Below, one piece after another: positions 9,001 through 17,881 of a stretch of DNA of 64,000 nt. The stretch lies in contig NZ_CP028908.1 of the NCBI RefSeq assembly GCF_024181725.1, positions 3,151,501-3,215,500 on the forward strand, read 5' to 3'. The notes beneath the pieces are model-generated. The model saw only the letters and a list, made by a program, of their open reading frames with translations, had not been told where the DNA came from and ran no database searches. Made by a program: the position numbers and the translations under genes. Every line of letters starts with the position of its first letter. The stretch's first letter is position 1. Source of the DNA: Bradyrhizobium sp. WD16 (lineage in GTDB: Bacteria; Pseudomonadota; Alphaproteobacteria; Rhizobiales; Xanthobacteraceae).

Positions 9001-10197
9001 GTGATTGTCGTGATGAAGACCAGTTCCGATGCCGGAGTGAAACTGATGGCGCCCGCCGGCCTGACGGAGCCGACGCGCAACTCGCATCTGGTGAATTATG
9101 CTCTGCGCGGCCTGCGCCACTGCTGGCTGCCGCAACACGGCCGCTGGTCGCATATCTACCATCTCGACGGACGCGCGGCGCCAAACCAGTCGCTGCCGCA
9201 GAGCGACGTGTTCTATACGCTGAACGTTCTGCTCGGAATGTCCCGGACCGCCGAGATACCCGACAGCATCGGTCTGTCGGAGATCTTTCAGCGCAACGTG
9301 CGCCAGCTCGTGAGCCTTCCGGTGCCGAAATATGCCTACGGCATGGCGCTGTGGGCCGCCGCGGAGCTGGAACTGGGGATTCCTGAGGAGGTGGCGCGGG
9401 AGGTGAAGGCGCTGCTGGACAATCGCTCGGGCTGGGAGAATTTCCGCGCCCAGGACCTCGGCATGCTGCTGACCGGAATCGTCGCGATGGCCCGCGCCGA
9501 TCGAAAGGAGTGGTACCGCTTCGCCGGGCCGCTCTTCGCCTTCCTCAGGCAACGCTATCACAGCCCTTCGGGGTTGTTCTTCGATGCCCCGTCGGGAATG
9601 CGGCGGCGTTTCGCGTCGTTCGCGACCCAGGTTTATCTGTCGATCGCCTGCTATCAGTACGGCGACGTCGCTGGAGATCCCTTGGCGATCGCCATGGCGT
9701 CGGCCTGCGTCCGCAAGCTGATGGCATTGCAGGGGCCGCGCGGCGAGTGGCCGTGGTTCTTCGATGCGGTCAGCGGGCGCGTGCTGGACTTCTACGAGGT
9801 CTATTCGGTCCACCAGTACGGCATGGCGCCAGCCCTGCTGGAATGGGCGGAGCGGTACGATGTCCACGGCGCGCGGGAGGCCCTGATCAAGGGTTTCAAC
9901 TGGGTGCTGGGCCGCAATCAGCTCGAGCGATCGATGCTCGTACCCGAGCTGGGCTTGAGCATTCGCTCGCAAATCCGCCGGAGCGAGCTGACGACGAAGC
10001 TGCCGCGGATGTTGCGTGCGGCCGCGAAGGCCTATCTCGGGCGTGACTCGGACCTGATCGACAGCTCGGCGGTCGGTCTTCGTCTCGAGTGCCGCAGCTA
10101 TGAGCTTGGCTGGATCTTGTGGTCGTTCGGCCAGCGCTCCGATCTGCCGGAATTGGCCGATCATCAGGCTTTCGTTCCGCCGGTGTCGCCGGCCTAA
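9001..10197 (+). CDS. Hypothetical protein, probable alpha/alpha-toroid fold
   Basis: 398 aa from a GTG ten bases after the HlyD stop; an ATG at 9013 is an equally possible start and no clear Shine-Dalgarno favours either. No signal peptide. The sequence is helix-rich with regularly spaced Trp/Tyr and a conserved-looking segment GEWPWFFDAVSGRV...YSVHQYGMAPALL. I associate this type of segment with (alpha/alpha)-barrel proteins found near glycosyltransferases, such as six-hairpin glycosidase-like or cyclase-like folds. It sits at the junction between secretion unit 1 and the EPS cluster, so a sugar-related role is plausible but unproven. Substrate and catalytic residues cannot be assigned. Confidence 0.7.
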   Translation: MIVVMKTSSDAGVKLMAPAGLTEPTRNSHLVNYALRGLRHCWLPQHGRWSHIYHLDGRAAPNQSLPQSDVFYTLNVLLGMSRTAEIPDSIGLSEIFQRNVRQLVSLPVPKYAYGMALWAAAELELGIPEEVAREVKALLDNRSGWENFRAQDLGMLLTGIVAMARADRKEWYRFAGPLFAFLRQRYHSPSGLFFDAPSGMRRRFASFATQVYLSIACYQYGDVAGDPLAIAMASACVRKLMALQGPRGEWPWFFDAVSGRVLDFYEVYSVHQYGMAPALLEWAERYDVHGAREALIKGFNWVLGRNQLERSMLVPELGLSIRSQIRRSELTTKLPRMLRAAAKAYLGRDSDLIDSSAVGLRLECRSYELGWILWSFGQRSDLPELADHQAFVPPVSPA

Positions 10198-10253
10198 ATC
10201 CGCCGAGCTTCAGGTCCGGTCCGGAGAGGATCGCGGACCGAGCGGCCGAACGC

Positions 10254-11147
10254 TCAGCGATTCCATGAAATCGATCGGTCACCTCGCAGCAGCGTCAGCA
10301 TCACCGCGGCGCGGTGCGTGCGCACGGCGCAAAGCACGGCAAAGGCCCGCCATCGCGTGACGAAGCCCTTGATACGGTCGCTGGTCAGGACCGTGATCGC
10401 GCCGGCGGCCGGCGAGGCGAGCAGGAGGAGTGCGCGCGCAATCCAGCGCAGTCGCCAGGCGGCCTTGCCGTCCGCCATGTGGCGATAGTGCAGGATCTGC
10501 CGATCCCATTTGGCATAGAGTTCGTCAAGCGAGCCGCGGGCAGGGTGGAAAACGATCATCTCGGGAACGTAGCGGAAGCGCAGGCCCGCATCGCGGGCAC
10601 GCTGCCCCCATTCCATGTCTTCGGCCACCTCGATGCCGGCGAAGGGACCGGCGGCGTCGAAGTCCCGGCGAAACATCACGAGGTTGCCGGTGCCGGAATA
10701 GCCGTGCCGCTCGATGTAGAGCTTGAAGCGATAGGCGAAGACGCTCTCATAGGCCTCGACGGCGGTGAGACTGCTGTCTCCGGGATGCCAGATGCGCACA
10801 TCGCCGCCCAGCACGGTGCGCGGCAGGGACGACTGGAGCGCGTTCAGGGCGTTGTCCAGCCAACCCGGGTGGGCGCGGCAGTCGGCGTCGATGAAGGCGA
10901 GGATGTCGCCGGCTGCAGCGGCAACGCCGGTATTTCGGGCGGGACCGGGACCGGGCCGTCCTTCCTGCAGCAGGCGCGTGCCAGGATGGCGGGCGACGAC
11001 CTCGGTCGGAAGCGCCAGCGAGCCATTGTCGACGACGATGACCTCGAAGAGGTCTCGCTGCAGGCTCTGCGCTTCGAGGCTGCACAGGCAGGTTTCGAGG
11101 CCGTCGGGCTGGTTGAGATGCGGAATAATCACCGAGATCTTGGTCAT
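10254..11147 (-). CDS. GT2 family glycosyltransferase
   Basis: 297 aa, ATG at 11147 with AGGA seven bases upstream. The GT-A Rossmann start (ISVIIPHLNQPDGLETCL), VVDNGS, the GPGPARNTG segment, the DxD-like FIDADC and the late acidic VAEDMEWGQRA are all present, so this is an inverting family 2 transferase acting at the cytoplasmic face. The C-terminus carries a hydrophobic segment (ALLLLASPAAGAITVL) that may anchor it to the membrane. It is transcribed away from wecG with a shared AT-rich intergenic region. Donor and acceptor sugars cannot be read from sequence; the cluster context says EPS repeat-unit assembly. Confidence 0.88.
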   Translation of the reverse strand: MTKISVIIPHLNQPDGLETCLCSLEAQSLQRDLFEVIVVDNGSLALPTEVVARHPGTRLLQEGRPGPGPARNTGVAAAAGDILAFIDADCRAHPGWLDNALNALQSSLPRTVLGGDVRIWHPGDSSLTAVEAYESVFAYRFKLYIERHGYSGTGNLVMFRRDFDAAGPFAGIEVAEDMEWGQRARDAGLRFRYVPEMIVFHPARGSLDELYAKWDRQILHYRHMADGKAAWRLRWIARALLLLASPAAGAITVLTSDRIKGFVTRWRAFAVLCAVRTHRAAVMLTLLRGDRSISWNR

Positions 11148-11353
11148 ATTTAATCCTGCACTGGTTTAAATCGCCCGATCCAGCCGCGAGCGCCGCCGCT
11201 CTGCTGCGGATCCTGCCGCAACAGCCTGCCGGGCAGCTGCGCGGCCTCGATTTAATGCCAAAATAAATCTTGCAATTAAATGTTGCGTGAGTATTATCGC
11301 GATTATTAATTTAAATACAAGAGCAAGTTGCTCTTTAATTGCAGGGGGTTGCG
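11148..11353. promoter_or_regulatory. AT-rich divergent promoter region between GT2 gene and wecG
   Basis: In a GC-rich genome this 206-bp gap is strongly AT-rich at both ends. TTTAAT/ATTTAAA-type words occur at 11148-11154, 11164-11171, 11251-11256, 11273-11281, 11303-11316 and 11334-11340. The same words recur upstream of other genes of this locus. Ros/MucR zinc-finger regulators, which control EPS genes in rhizobia, bind AT-rich DNA with TA steps, so a common MucR-like regulator is a reasonable inference; no site has been tested. Confidence 0.5.
11319..11335. promoter_or_regulatory. Perfect 8-bp inverted repeat upstream of wecG
   Basis: AAGAGCAA-G-TTGCTCTT is a perfect dyad with a one-base centre, ending 18 bases before the wecG ATG at 11354 and just upstream of its CAGGGGG ribosome-binding site. 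It could be an operator for a dimeric repressor or a short mRNA hairpin in the leader. Confidence 0.45.
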
Positions 11354-12148
11354 ATGCGCGCGTCGTTCCTGGAGTGCCCCGTCGACATCCTCTCCATGGC
11401 CGAGACCGTCGATCTCGCCCGCCGGGCGATGCGCAGCCGTCAACGTTTGCAGCACGTCGCGCTCAATGTCGCCAAGCTCGTCAACATGCGCCTCGACCCG
11501 GTGCTCGCTGCCGACGTGGCCAACAGCGATGTCGTGAGCATCGATGGAATGGGGATCGTCTGGGGCGCGCGGGCACTCGGGTTGCCGGTCAAATCGCGCG
11601 TTGCCGGCGTCGATCTGCTTGCGGAGCTGCTCGCGGTCTGCGCCTCTGAGGGATTCAAGCCCTATTTCCTCGGCGCGACGCCGCCGGTGCTGCAGCGGGC
11701 GGTTGAGCGTGTTCGCGGGCGTCATCCTTCCCTGGTGCTGGCAGGGTACAAGGACGGCTATTTCGGCCGCGAGGACGAGGCCGCTGTCGTCAGCGACATC
11801 CGGGCCAGCGGGGCCGACTGCCTTTTCATCGGCATGCCGACACCGCGCAAGGAGCGGTTTCTCGCGGCGCATCGCGACGTCCTCGGCGTGCCTTTCATCA
11901 TGGGCGTCGGCGGTTCATTCGACATTCTCGCCGGCGAGGTCCGGCGTGCGCCCGCCCGCATGCAGCAGCTCGGACTGGAGTGGCTCTACCGCGTCTATCA
12001 GGAGCCGGGCCGGATGTGGTGGCGATACGCCAGGACCAACACGCTGTTTGCCGGAATTCTGGCGCAGGCCGTCATCCGCCAGATTCTCGGAGCCGCGCCG
12101 CGGGCGAACCGCGTGATTCCGCCCGGCGCGGGCCGGGTCGGAGGCTGA
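11354..12148 (+). CDS. WecG/TagA/CpsF family (GT26) glycosyltransferase
   Basis: 264 aa. The ATG at 11354 has CAGGGGG six bases upstream and is preferred to the in-frame TTG at 11339. Family landmarks: HVALNVAKLVNM near the N-terminus, the SIDGMGIVWGAR segment, FLGATPPVL, a GYKDGYF motif, LFIGMPTPRKERF and MGVGGSFDILAG. GT26 enzymes transfer N-acetyl-aminosugar residues, including ManNAcA in enterobacterial common antigen, to lipid-linked GlcNAc-type acceptors at the membrane. It starts a tight same-strand run with wecB and wecC, fitting a role as the transferase for the sugar made by those enzymes. The C-terminal amphipathic region (WLYRVYQEPGRMWWRY) probably binds the membrane. Confidence 0.88.
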   Translation: MRASFLECPVDILSMAETVDLARRAMRSRQRLQHVALNVAKLVNMRLDPVLAADVANSDVVSIDGMGIVWGARALGLPVKSRVAGVDLLAELLAVCASEGFKPYFLGATPPVLQRAVERVRGRHPSLVLAGYKDGYFGREDEAAVVSDIRASGADCLFIGMPTPRKERFLAAHRDVLGVPFIMGVGGSFDILAGEVRRAPARMQQLGLEWLYRVYQEPGRMWWRYARTNTLFAGILAQAVIRQILGAAPRANRVIPPGAGRVGG

Positions 12149-12151
12149 GAC

Positions 12152-13270
12152 GTGCAGAAGCATTTTCTCGTCCTGTTGGGTACCCGTCCGGAGGCGATCA
12201 AGCTGTTTCCGGTGATCAACCGCCTCAAGGCCGAAAAGGACATCACAATCACGGTCTGCGCCACGGCGCAGCACCGGCAGCTGCTCGATCAGGTGCTCAA
12301 GCTTGCCCGCGTGGTTCCGGATTTCGACCTCAACGTCATGACGGCCAACCAGACGCTGGATCATCTCACGGCGCGACTGCTCGGCAACATCGGCGAGGTG
12401 CTCGACCAGGTGAAGCCGACGCGGGTCATCGTCCAGGGCGACACCGCGACCGCAATGACGGGTGCTCTCGCGGCCTACTACCACCGTATTCCGGTGTCGC
12501 ACGTCGAGGCCGGATTGAGGAGCGGCGACATCTACGCTCCCTGGCCGGAGGAGGTGAACCGCAAGATCGTCGGCTCGATCGCCGACCAGCACTTCGCGCC
12601 GACGGAGCGTGCCGCGCAGGCGCTGCGAGCGGAAAACGTGCCCAATGAGCGTATCCACGTCACGGGAAACACCGTCGTCGATGCCCTGATCCTTGCCAGG
12701 GCCATGGTCGAGGCCGACCCTTGCCTGTCCTCGCGGTGGGACGACATCAGAAAGCATCACGGCAATCGCCGCATCATCCTGGTGACCTGCCATCGCCGCG
12801 AGAATTTCGGCGGTGGCGTGCTCAACATCGTCAACGCGCTGCAGACCATCCTCGCCAGGGAAGATGTCGCCGTGGTGCTTCCGATTCATCCGAACCCGAA
12901 TGTCCGCGACATCTTCGCCGCGCACCTTTCGAACCACCCCCGCGTCATCCTGATATCGCCGCAGGAATACACCGATTTCGTCAGCCTGCTGTCGCTCTCT
13001 TACCTGGTGCTGACCGACTCCGGTGGCGTCCAGGAGGAAGCGCCCACCTTTGGCAAGCCGGTCCTGGTGATGCGCGAGACGACCGAGCGACCCGAAGGTG
13101 TGGAGGCCGGCACGGCGCGCCTGGTCGGCGCCGACTACGACAGGATCGTCGAGGAGACGTTCCGCCTGCTCGACGATGACGAGACCTATTCGGCCATGGC
13201 TCGCTCCCACAACCCGTTCGGCGACGGCCGCGCCAGCGAGCGAATTGTGAAGGTCCTTCTCGATGCCTGA
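12152..13270 (+). CDS. wecB: UDP-N-acetylglucosamine 2-epimerase (non-hydrolysing)
   Basis: 372 aa from a GTG three bases after the wecG stop. It matches the non-hydrolysing 2-epimerase family over its full length: LGTRPEAIKLFP, QGDTATAM, HVEAGLRSGD (about residue 116), CHRRENFGG, PIHPNPNVRD, DSGGVQEEAP (about 288) and TTERPE. Known activity is interconversion of UDP-GlcNAc and UDP-ManNAc in the cytoplasm. The same fold is used by WbpI to epimerise UDP-diacetamido-glucuronate, and because wbpB/D/E homologues are present here that late-acting role cannot be excluded. It overlaps the next gene by eight bases. Confidence 0.9.
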   Translation: MQKHFLVLLGTRPEAIKLFPVINRLKAEKDITITVCATAQHRQLLDQVLKLARVVPDFDLNVMTANQTLDHLTARLLGNIGEVLDQVKPTRVIVQGDTATAMTGALAAYYHRIPVSHVEAGLRSGDIYAPWPEEVNRKIVGSIADQHFAPTERAAQALRAENVPNERIHVTGNTVVDALILARAMVEADPCLSSRWDDIRKHHGNRRIILVTCHRRENFGGGVLNIVNALQTILAREDVAVVLPIHPNPNVRDIFAAHLSNHPRVILISPQEYTDFVSLLSLSYLVLTDSGGVQEEAPTFGKPVLVMRETTERPEGVEAGTARLVGADYDRIVEETFRLLDDDETYSAMARSHNPFGDGRASERIVKVLLDA

Positions 13271-14525
13271 ATTTCAGAAAGTCGTGATGATCGGACTTGG
13301 CTATATCGGGCTGCCGACGGCCGCCCTGATCGCCAGTCGCGGGATGCAGGTCGTCGGCGTCGACACCAAGGAAGACGTCGTCCGGACCGTCGGCTCCGGG
13401 GCCATCCATATCTCGGAGCCGGATCTCGACGGCCTCGTCTCCAAGGTGGTGTCGAGCGGCGCGCTGGTGACCGCCACCAAGCCGCAGCCGGCGGACGTCT
13501 TCATCATCGCGGTGCCGACGCCGATCGATGGCGACAATCGGCCGGATCTGAGCAGCGTGAACGCCGCCGTCGAGAGTATTCTCGACGTTCTGGCGCCGGG
13601 GAATCTCGTCATTCTGGAATCGACTTCGCCGATCGGAACGACGGAAGCAATAGCGAGGCGCATCAGTGAGCGAAGGCCGGACCTCCATGTCGGCACCAAC
13701 GGCAAGGAGGACGGATCGGTTTATGTCGCCTACTGCCCCGAGCGCGTCCTTCCAGGCCGGATCCTGACCGAACTCATCAACAACGATCGCTGCATCGGCG
13801 GCATTACGCCGGCCTGCACCCGGCGGGCGCAGCGCTTCTACAAGATGTTCGTCCGCGGCGCCTGTGTCGCGACGACGGCGCGCGCGGCGGAACTGGTCAA
13901 GCTGACCGAAAATGCCTTCCGTGACACCAATATCGCCTTCGCCAACGAGCTGTCGCTGATCTGCGACAGGTTCGATATCAACGTCTGGGAGGTGATCGAC
14001 ATCGCCAACCGGCATCCCCGCGTCAACGTGCTGCGGCCCGGCCCGGGCGTCGGCGGGCACTGCATCGCGATCGATCCCTGGTTCATCATCGATTCCGCGC
14101 CAGACCTCGCGCGGGTGATGCGGACGAGCCGTGACGTCAATAATCAGAAGACCCACAGGATCATCGAGCGCGCCGAGGCGCTGATCGACGATCACCCCTA
14201 CGCGAACGTCGCCTGCTGCGGCCTGACGTTCAAGGCCAATATCGACGATCTGCGCGAGAGCCCTGCCATGGAGGTTGCGTTGCATCTCGCCGCCAAATAC
14301 GGGCCGCGCGTCAAGGTCGTCGAGCCGAATCTGAGGCGGTTGCCGCCCGATCTAGCCGACCATCGCGTCGGCTTCATGAATATCGATGAGGCCCTGCGGA
14401 GCTGCGAAATCGCAATCGTGCTCGTCGACCACGACGAATTCAAGATGATCCCGCTGGCGGAACGACGCCACCTCGACGTCATCGATACGCGGGGCATCTG
14501 GCAGGACATGCCGGTACGGACCTGA
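13263..14525 (+). CDS. wecC: UDP-N-acetyl-D-mannosamine (or UDP-GlcNAc) 6-dehydrogenase
   Basis: 420 aa, ATG inside the 3' end of wecB. N-terminal NAD-binding GLGYIGLP (about 11-18), central VILESTSPIGTTE, AYCPERVLPG, KLTENAFRD, and the catalytic-Cys segment GPGVGGHCIAIDPW with Cys at about residue 267, followed by the C-terminal IDDLRESPAMEV. The many identities to the E. coli WecC type favour oxidation of UDP-ManNAc to UDP-ManNAcA by NAD-dependent two-step oxidation. WbpA-type activity on UDP-GlcNAc is the alternative. It is coupled to wecB and supplies the uronic acid donor for the cluster. Confidence 0.9.
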   Translation: MPEFQKVVMIGLGYIGLPTAALIASRGMQVVGVDTKEDVVRTVGSGAIHISEPDLDGLVSKVVSSGALVTATKPQPADVFIIAVPTPIDGDNRPDLSSVNAAVESILDVLAPGNLVILESTSPIGTTEAIARRISERRPDLHVGTNGKEDGSVYVAYCPERVLPGRILTELINNDRCIGGITPACTRRAQRFYKMFVRGACVATTARAAELVKLTENAFRDTNIAFANELSLICDRFDINVWEVIDIANRHPRVNVLRPGPGVGGHCIAIDPWFIIDSAPDLARVMRTSRDVNNQKTHRIIERAEALIDDHPYANVACCGLTFKANIDDLRESPAMEVALHLAAKYGPRVKVVEPNLRRLPPDLADHRVGFMNIDEALRSCEIAIVLVDHDEFKMIPLAERRHLDVIDTRGIWQDMPVRT

Positions 14526-14624
14526 GCCGGCAAGGCAGTGGAAATCGGCGGCGTTGGGCGAACCGGGCCGCGCTCAACCAGCGACAAGGAGACCTTGCGG
14601 TCTCGAACGGGCAGAGGACAGCGC

Positions 14625-15689
14625 ATGCAGAGTAGCCAGATAGGTGTCGGCATTGTGGGATACGGCTACTGGGGCCCGAATCTCGTGCGCAATTTCGCGA
14701 ATAACGCCTCGGCCAGCGTCGTCGGGGTCAGCGATCTCGATCCGGGTAAGCTCGCGGCGATTCAGCGGCTTTATCCTGGTACGACGACGACCCAGCGCTA
14801 CGACGACCTGCTCAGCAATCCGGACATCGACGCCATTGCCATCGCCACGCCGGTGCACAGCCATTACGAGCTGGCCCTTGCGGCGCTCAGGGCCGGCAAA
14901 CACGTCCTGGTCGAGAAGCCGTTGGCGTCCAGCGCGGATCTCGTGCGCCGCCTGATCGACGAGGCCGATCAGCGCGGGCTGACGCTGATGGTCGATCACA
15001 CATTCCTCTATACGCCGGCGGTGCAGAAGATTCGCGAGCTGATGCTTCGCGATGAACTCGGCGAGGTCTACTACTACGACAGCACCCGCTCGAGTCTCGG
15101 CCTGTTCCAGAGCGACGTCAACGTGATCTGGGATCTGGCTGTCCACGATATCTCGATCATCCAGTATATTCTGGACGAGGACCCGGTGGCGGTCTCGGCG
15201 ACCGGGTCGTGTCATGTTGCCGGGTCCCCGGAGAACATGGCGCATATCACGTTGTTCTTTCAGAGCAGATGCGTCGCCCATGTGAGCGTCAACTGGCTGT
15301 CCCCCATCAAGGTGCGGCAGACCTTCGTCGGCGGCAGCAAGAAGATGATCGTCTACGACGACCTGGAGCCGACCGAGAAGATCAAGGTCTACGACAAGGG
15401 CATCACCCTGAACGGCTCGTCCGAGAACGCTCATCAGTTCCGGATCGGCTATCGGGCCGGGGACATGTGGGCGCCGCACATTTCGGCGAAGGAGGCGCTG
15501 CAGAGTGAAGTGGAGCACTTCATCGATTGCGTCCGCAACGGCACGCCGCCGGTGTCCGATGGCCTGTCGGGGCTGCGCGTCATCGAAGTGCTCGAAGCCG
15601 CGTCGCGCTCGATCGCCGATCAGGGCAAGCCCGTTCTGCTCAAGCATCCGCGCGGCAGCGTCCGGGAGCCCGCCAGGGCTACGGCCTGA
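14625..15689 (+). CDS. Gfo/Idh/MocA oxidoreductase, WbpB/WlbA-like 3-dehydrogenase
   Basis: 354 aa from the ATG at 14625, preceded by AGAGGA; the longer in-frame start at 14538 lacks a ribosome-binding site. An N-terminal Rossmann motif (GIVGYGYWGPNLVR), the family motif VEKPLA near residue 96, and the C-terminal alpha/beta substrate domain with a VIWDLAVHDIS segment place it in the sugar-nucleotide branch. WbpB/WlbA enzymes oxidise C3 of UDP-GlcNAcA, giving the keto sugar that WbpE transaminates and WbpD acetylates; homologues of both lie downstream. Sugar specificity is inferred from this gene set. It probably belongs to the wecG-wecB-wecC-wzx transcript. Confidence 0.82.
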   Translation: MQSSQIGVGIVGYGYWGPNLVRNFANNASASVVGVSDLDPGKLAAIQRLYPGTTTTQRYDDLLSNPDIDAIAIATPVHSHYELALAALRAGKHVLVEKPLASSADLVRRLIDEADQRGLTLMVDHTFLYTPAVQKIRELMLRDELGEVYYYDSTRSSLGLFQSDVNVIWDLAVHDISIIQYILDEDPVAVSATGSCHVAGSPENMAHITLFFQSRCVAHVSVNWLSPIKVRQTFVGGSKKMIVYDDLEPTEKIKVYDKGITLNGSSENAHQFRIGYRAGDMWAPHISAKEALQSEVEHFIDCVRNGTPPVSDGLSGLRVIEVLEAASRSIADQGKPVLLKHPRGSVREPARATA

Positions 15690-15699
15690 TCGGTTCGTG

Positions 15700-17202
15700 A
15701 TGAGCTCAGTCCAGCGTTCCATCTTCTTTTCCGCGGCCGAGCGTTATGCCAGCCTGTTGCTGTTCCTTGTCTCGACGGCCGTCCTGTCGCGGCTGCTGAC
15801 GCCCAAGGAGTTCGGTGTCTATGCCGTCGTCGGCGCCGTCACCACCGTGGTCGCGGTATCGTCGCAGGAGTTCGGCGGCGCCAATTATATCATCCAGAAG
15901 GTTTCGCTGTCCGACGCGAATGTCCGCACCGCATTTACGGTCACGTTCTGCCTATCCGCCTTGATCGGCGCCGGCCTCTATCTTCTGGGCGGAATGCTCG
16001 GGGCGTTGTTCGGCGAGGCCGGCATAGAGGCGGGGATCGCCGTCGCCGCGCTGAACTTCCTGATCACGCCGTTCTCGATGACGATCATCGCGCTGCTCCG
16101 CCGCGACATGCGGTTCGGCGTCATCGCCGGCGGAAACCTTGCCGGCAACTTCGCCACTGTCGTGGCGTCGATCGCGCTGGCGGCGTTGGGCTACAGCTAT
16201 CTCGCACCGATCTGGGGCATGGTCGCCGGAAGCGCCGTGCAGGCGGCCTATATGATGGCCGGACGCGACGATCTGCGGATTTTCCGGCCGTCGCTGGAAG
16301 GCTTCCCGGAGGTCGTCAGATTCGGTCTCTATTCGAGCGGCGTCGTTCTCATTAACGTATTGTACAACTCGGCGCCCCAACTGTTTCTCGCGCGGGTGCT
16401 GGATTTCGCCGCAGTCGGTCTCTACAGCCGGGCCGTCAACGTCACCCAGGTGTTCGACAAGCTGGTCATCCAGGTGATCAGCCCGGTCATCATGCCTGCC
16501 ATCTTCGCCCAGACCAAGGCCGGCGCCGACCTCAAGCGGATCTATCTCGATGCGATCGGGCTCCTGACCGTGCTGCACTGGCCGTTCCTGATCCTGGTGG
16601 CGGTGATGGCGAAGCCGATCATCGCCGTGTGGCTCGGCCCCACGTGGCTGGAAGTGGTTCCGCTGGTGCGTCTGTTGTGCATCGCCTATCTGTCGCTGTT
16701 CGCCGCCTGCCTGACCTATCCCGTCCTGGTGGCGGCCGGCAGCGTCCGCGACGCGCTGGTTTCCTCGCTGATCTCGTTGCCGCCGTCGCTGCTCCTCATT
16801 CTCGGAGCGTCCTTCTTCGGCGTCGGCGCGGTGGCGGCCTCGGCGCTGCTGACATTGCCGTTCCAGGCTGCGGTGGCGATCTATTTCGTCGGCCGCCATA
16901 TCGAGCTGCGGCCGATCGATATCCTCCGCGCGACGCAGAAGAGCGGTGTGGTCGCGGCCGGCAGCGGCGTTGCGGCGGCGATCGGCGCCGCCCTGATCGA
17001 CTACGGCGTGATCGGCCAGGCTGCCGGTGTCGTTGCCGCCTGCGCGGCAGCTGCGGCAGCCTGGCTTGCAGCGCTGGTGGCGGTGCAACATCCGTTGCTG
17101 CCGAAGCTGAAGATGGCAGCCGGCGAGGCATTGTTCATCACGTGGCGCATCGGAGTGCCCGTGCCGCTGTCATCCGGCCGGCCGGACCGGGATGGCTGTT
17201 GA
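15700..17202 (+). CDS. Polysaccharide flippase (Wzx/WzxC-like, MATE/MVF superfamily)
   Basis: 500 aa from the ATG at 15700, ten bases after the preceding stop. About 12-14 hydrophobic helices are visible from FSAAERYASLLLFLVSTAVL onward, with the PST-family signature LLTPKEFGVYAVVGA near the N-terminus and the inner Gly/Ala-rich helices typical of the family (for example GALFGEAGIEAGIAVAAL). Such proteins flip undecaprenyl-diphosphate-linked repeat units across the inner membrane. Its place within the sugar-nucleotide genes makes it the flippase of this EPS. A long mixed-frame upstream extension (from 15505) overlaps wbpB and is not real. Confidence 0.88.
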   Translation: MSSVQRSIFFSAAERYASLLLFLVSTAVLSRLLTPKEFGVYAVVGAVTTVVAVSSQEFGGANYIIQKVSLSDANVRTAFTVTFCLSALIGAGLYLLGGMLGALFGEAGIEAGIAVAALNFLITPFSMTIIALLRRDMRFGVIAGGNLAGNFATVVASIALAALGYSYLAPIWGMVAGSAVQAAYMMAGRDDLRIFRPSLEGFPEVVRFGLYSSGVVLINVLYNSAPQLFLARVLDFAAVGLYSRAVNVTQVFDKLVIQVISPVIMPAIFAQTKAGADLKRIYLDAIGLLTVLHWPFLILVAVMAKPIIAVWLGPTWLEVVPLVRLLCIAYLSLFAACLTYPVLVAAGSVRDALVSSLISLPPSLLLILGASFFGVGAVAASALLTLPFQAAVAIYFVGRHIELRPIDILRATQKSGVVAAGSGVAAAIGAALIDYGVIGQAAGVVAACAAAAAAWLAALVAVQHPLLPKLKMAAGEALFITWRIGVPVPLSSGRPDRDGC

Positions 17203-17233
17203 ATTCCTGCTCTAACGCTCGGGAGAAGAGGCG

Positions 17234-17749
17234 ATGGCGATCGCAAAGGACGTGCAACTCGGCCGCGACGTGCGGATCTTTCATCCGGACCTCGTCAACC
17301 TCTACGGTTGTTCTATCGGTGACGAGACCAGGATCGGGACCTTCGTCGAGGTCCAGATCGGGGCGACGATCGGCGCCCGCTGCAAGATCTCCTCGCACAG
17401 TTTCATCTGCGAGGGGGTCACCATCGAGGACGAGGTGTTCATCGGCCACGGCGTGATGTTCACCAACGACAAATACCCGAGGGCGACCACCGCGGACGGT
17501 CGCCCCCAGGGCCCGGCCGACTGGAGCGTGGAATCCACGCGCGTCGGCAGGGGGGCCTCGGTCGGATCCAACGCCACCATTCTGAGCGGCATCACGATCG
17601 GTGCCGGCGCCATCGTGGGCGCCGGCGCGGTGGTGACCAAAGACGTTCCGCCTCAAGCGATCGTGGCGGGAGTCCCCGCCCGTGTGATCCCGGCCTCGAC
17701 GGCAGGGGCTTCATCGAGGCGGTACGCGACGCCGCATCGTAACCGTTGA
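17234..17749 (+). CDS. Hexapeptide N-acetyltransferase, WbpD/WlbB-like
   Basis: 171 aa, ATG with GGAGAAG upstream. The sequence is a left-handed beta-helix of hexapeptide repeats (IGDETRIG, IGARCKI, VGSNATI, IGAGAIVGAGAVV) and includes the WbpD/WlbB-like hallmarks VNLYGCSIG, CKISSHSFICEGV and FIGHGVMFTNDKYP; His72 is at the position expected for the catalytic base. The known reaction is acetyl-CoA-dependent N-acetylation of the 3-amino group of UDP-GlcNAc(3N)A. Together with the WbpB- and WbpE-like genes it predicts a 2,3-diacetamido-2,3-dideoxy-hexuronic acid. Confidence 0.85.
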   Translation: MAIAKDVQLGRDVRIFHPDLVNLYGCSIGDETRIGTFVEVQIGATIGARCKISSHSFICEGVTIEDEVFIGHGVMFTNDKYPRATTADGRPQGPADWSVESTRVGRGASVGSNATILSGITIGAGAIVGAGAVVTKDVPPQAIVAGVPARVIPASTAGASSRRYATPHRNR

Positions 17750-17752
17750 CCA

Positions 17753-17881
17753 CGGCCACGAATTAAACCGAGTTCGCGCGAACAGCAGTTTTCATTTGTT
17801 TATTTTTGTGATTTGATTTAATTGGAATATTGAATTTAAATAAATTAACCGCGCGGCCGGGCGCCAACACAGGATAAGGCC
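17753..17881 (+). promoter_or_regulatory. AT-rich leader of the DegT aminotransferase gene
   Basis: From about 17789 to 17850 the sequence is almost all A/T with GATTTAATT, AATATT and AATTTAAATAAATTAA words. An AGGATAAGG ribosome-binding site follows at 17871-17879. The AT island resembles those upstream of wecG and the other EPS genes, so this gene may have its own promoter. Confidence 0.45.
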
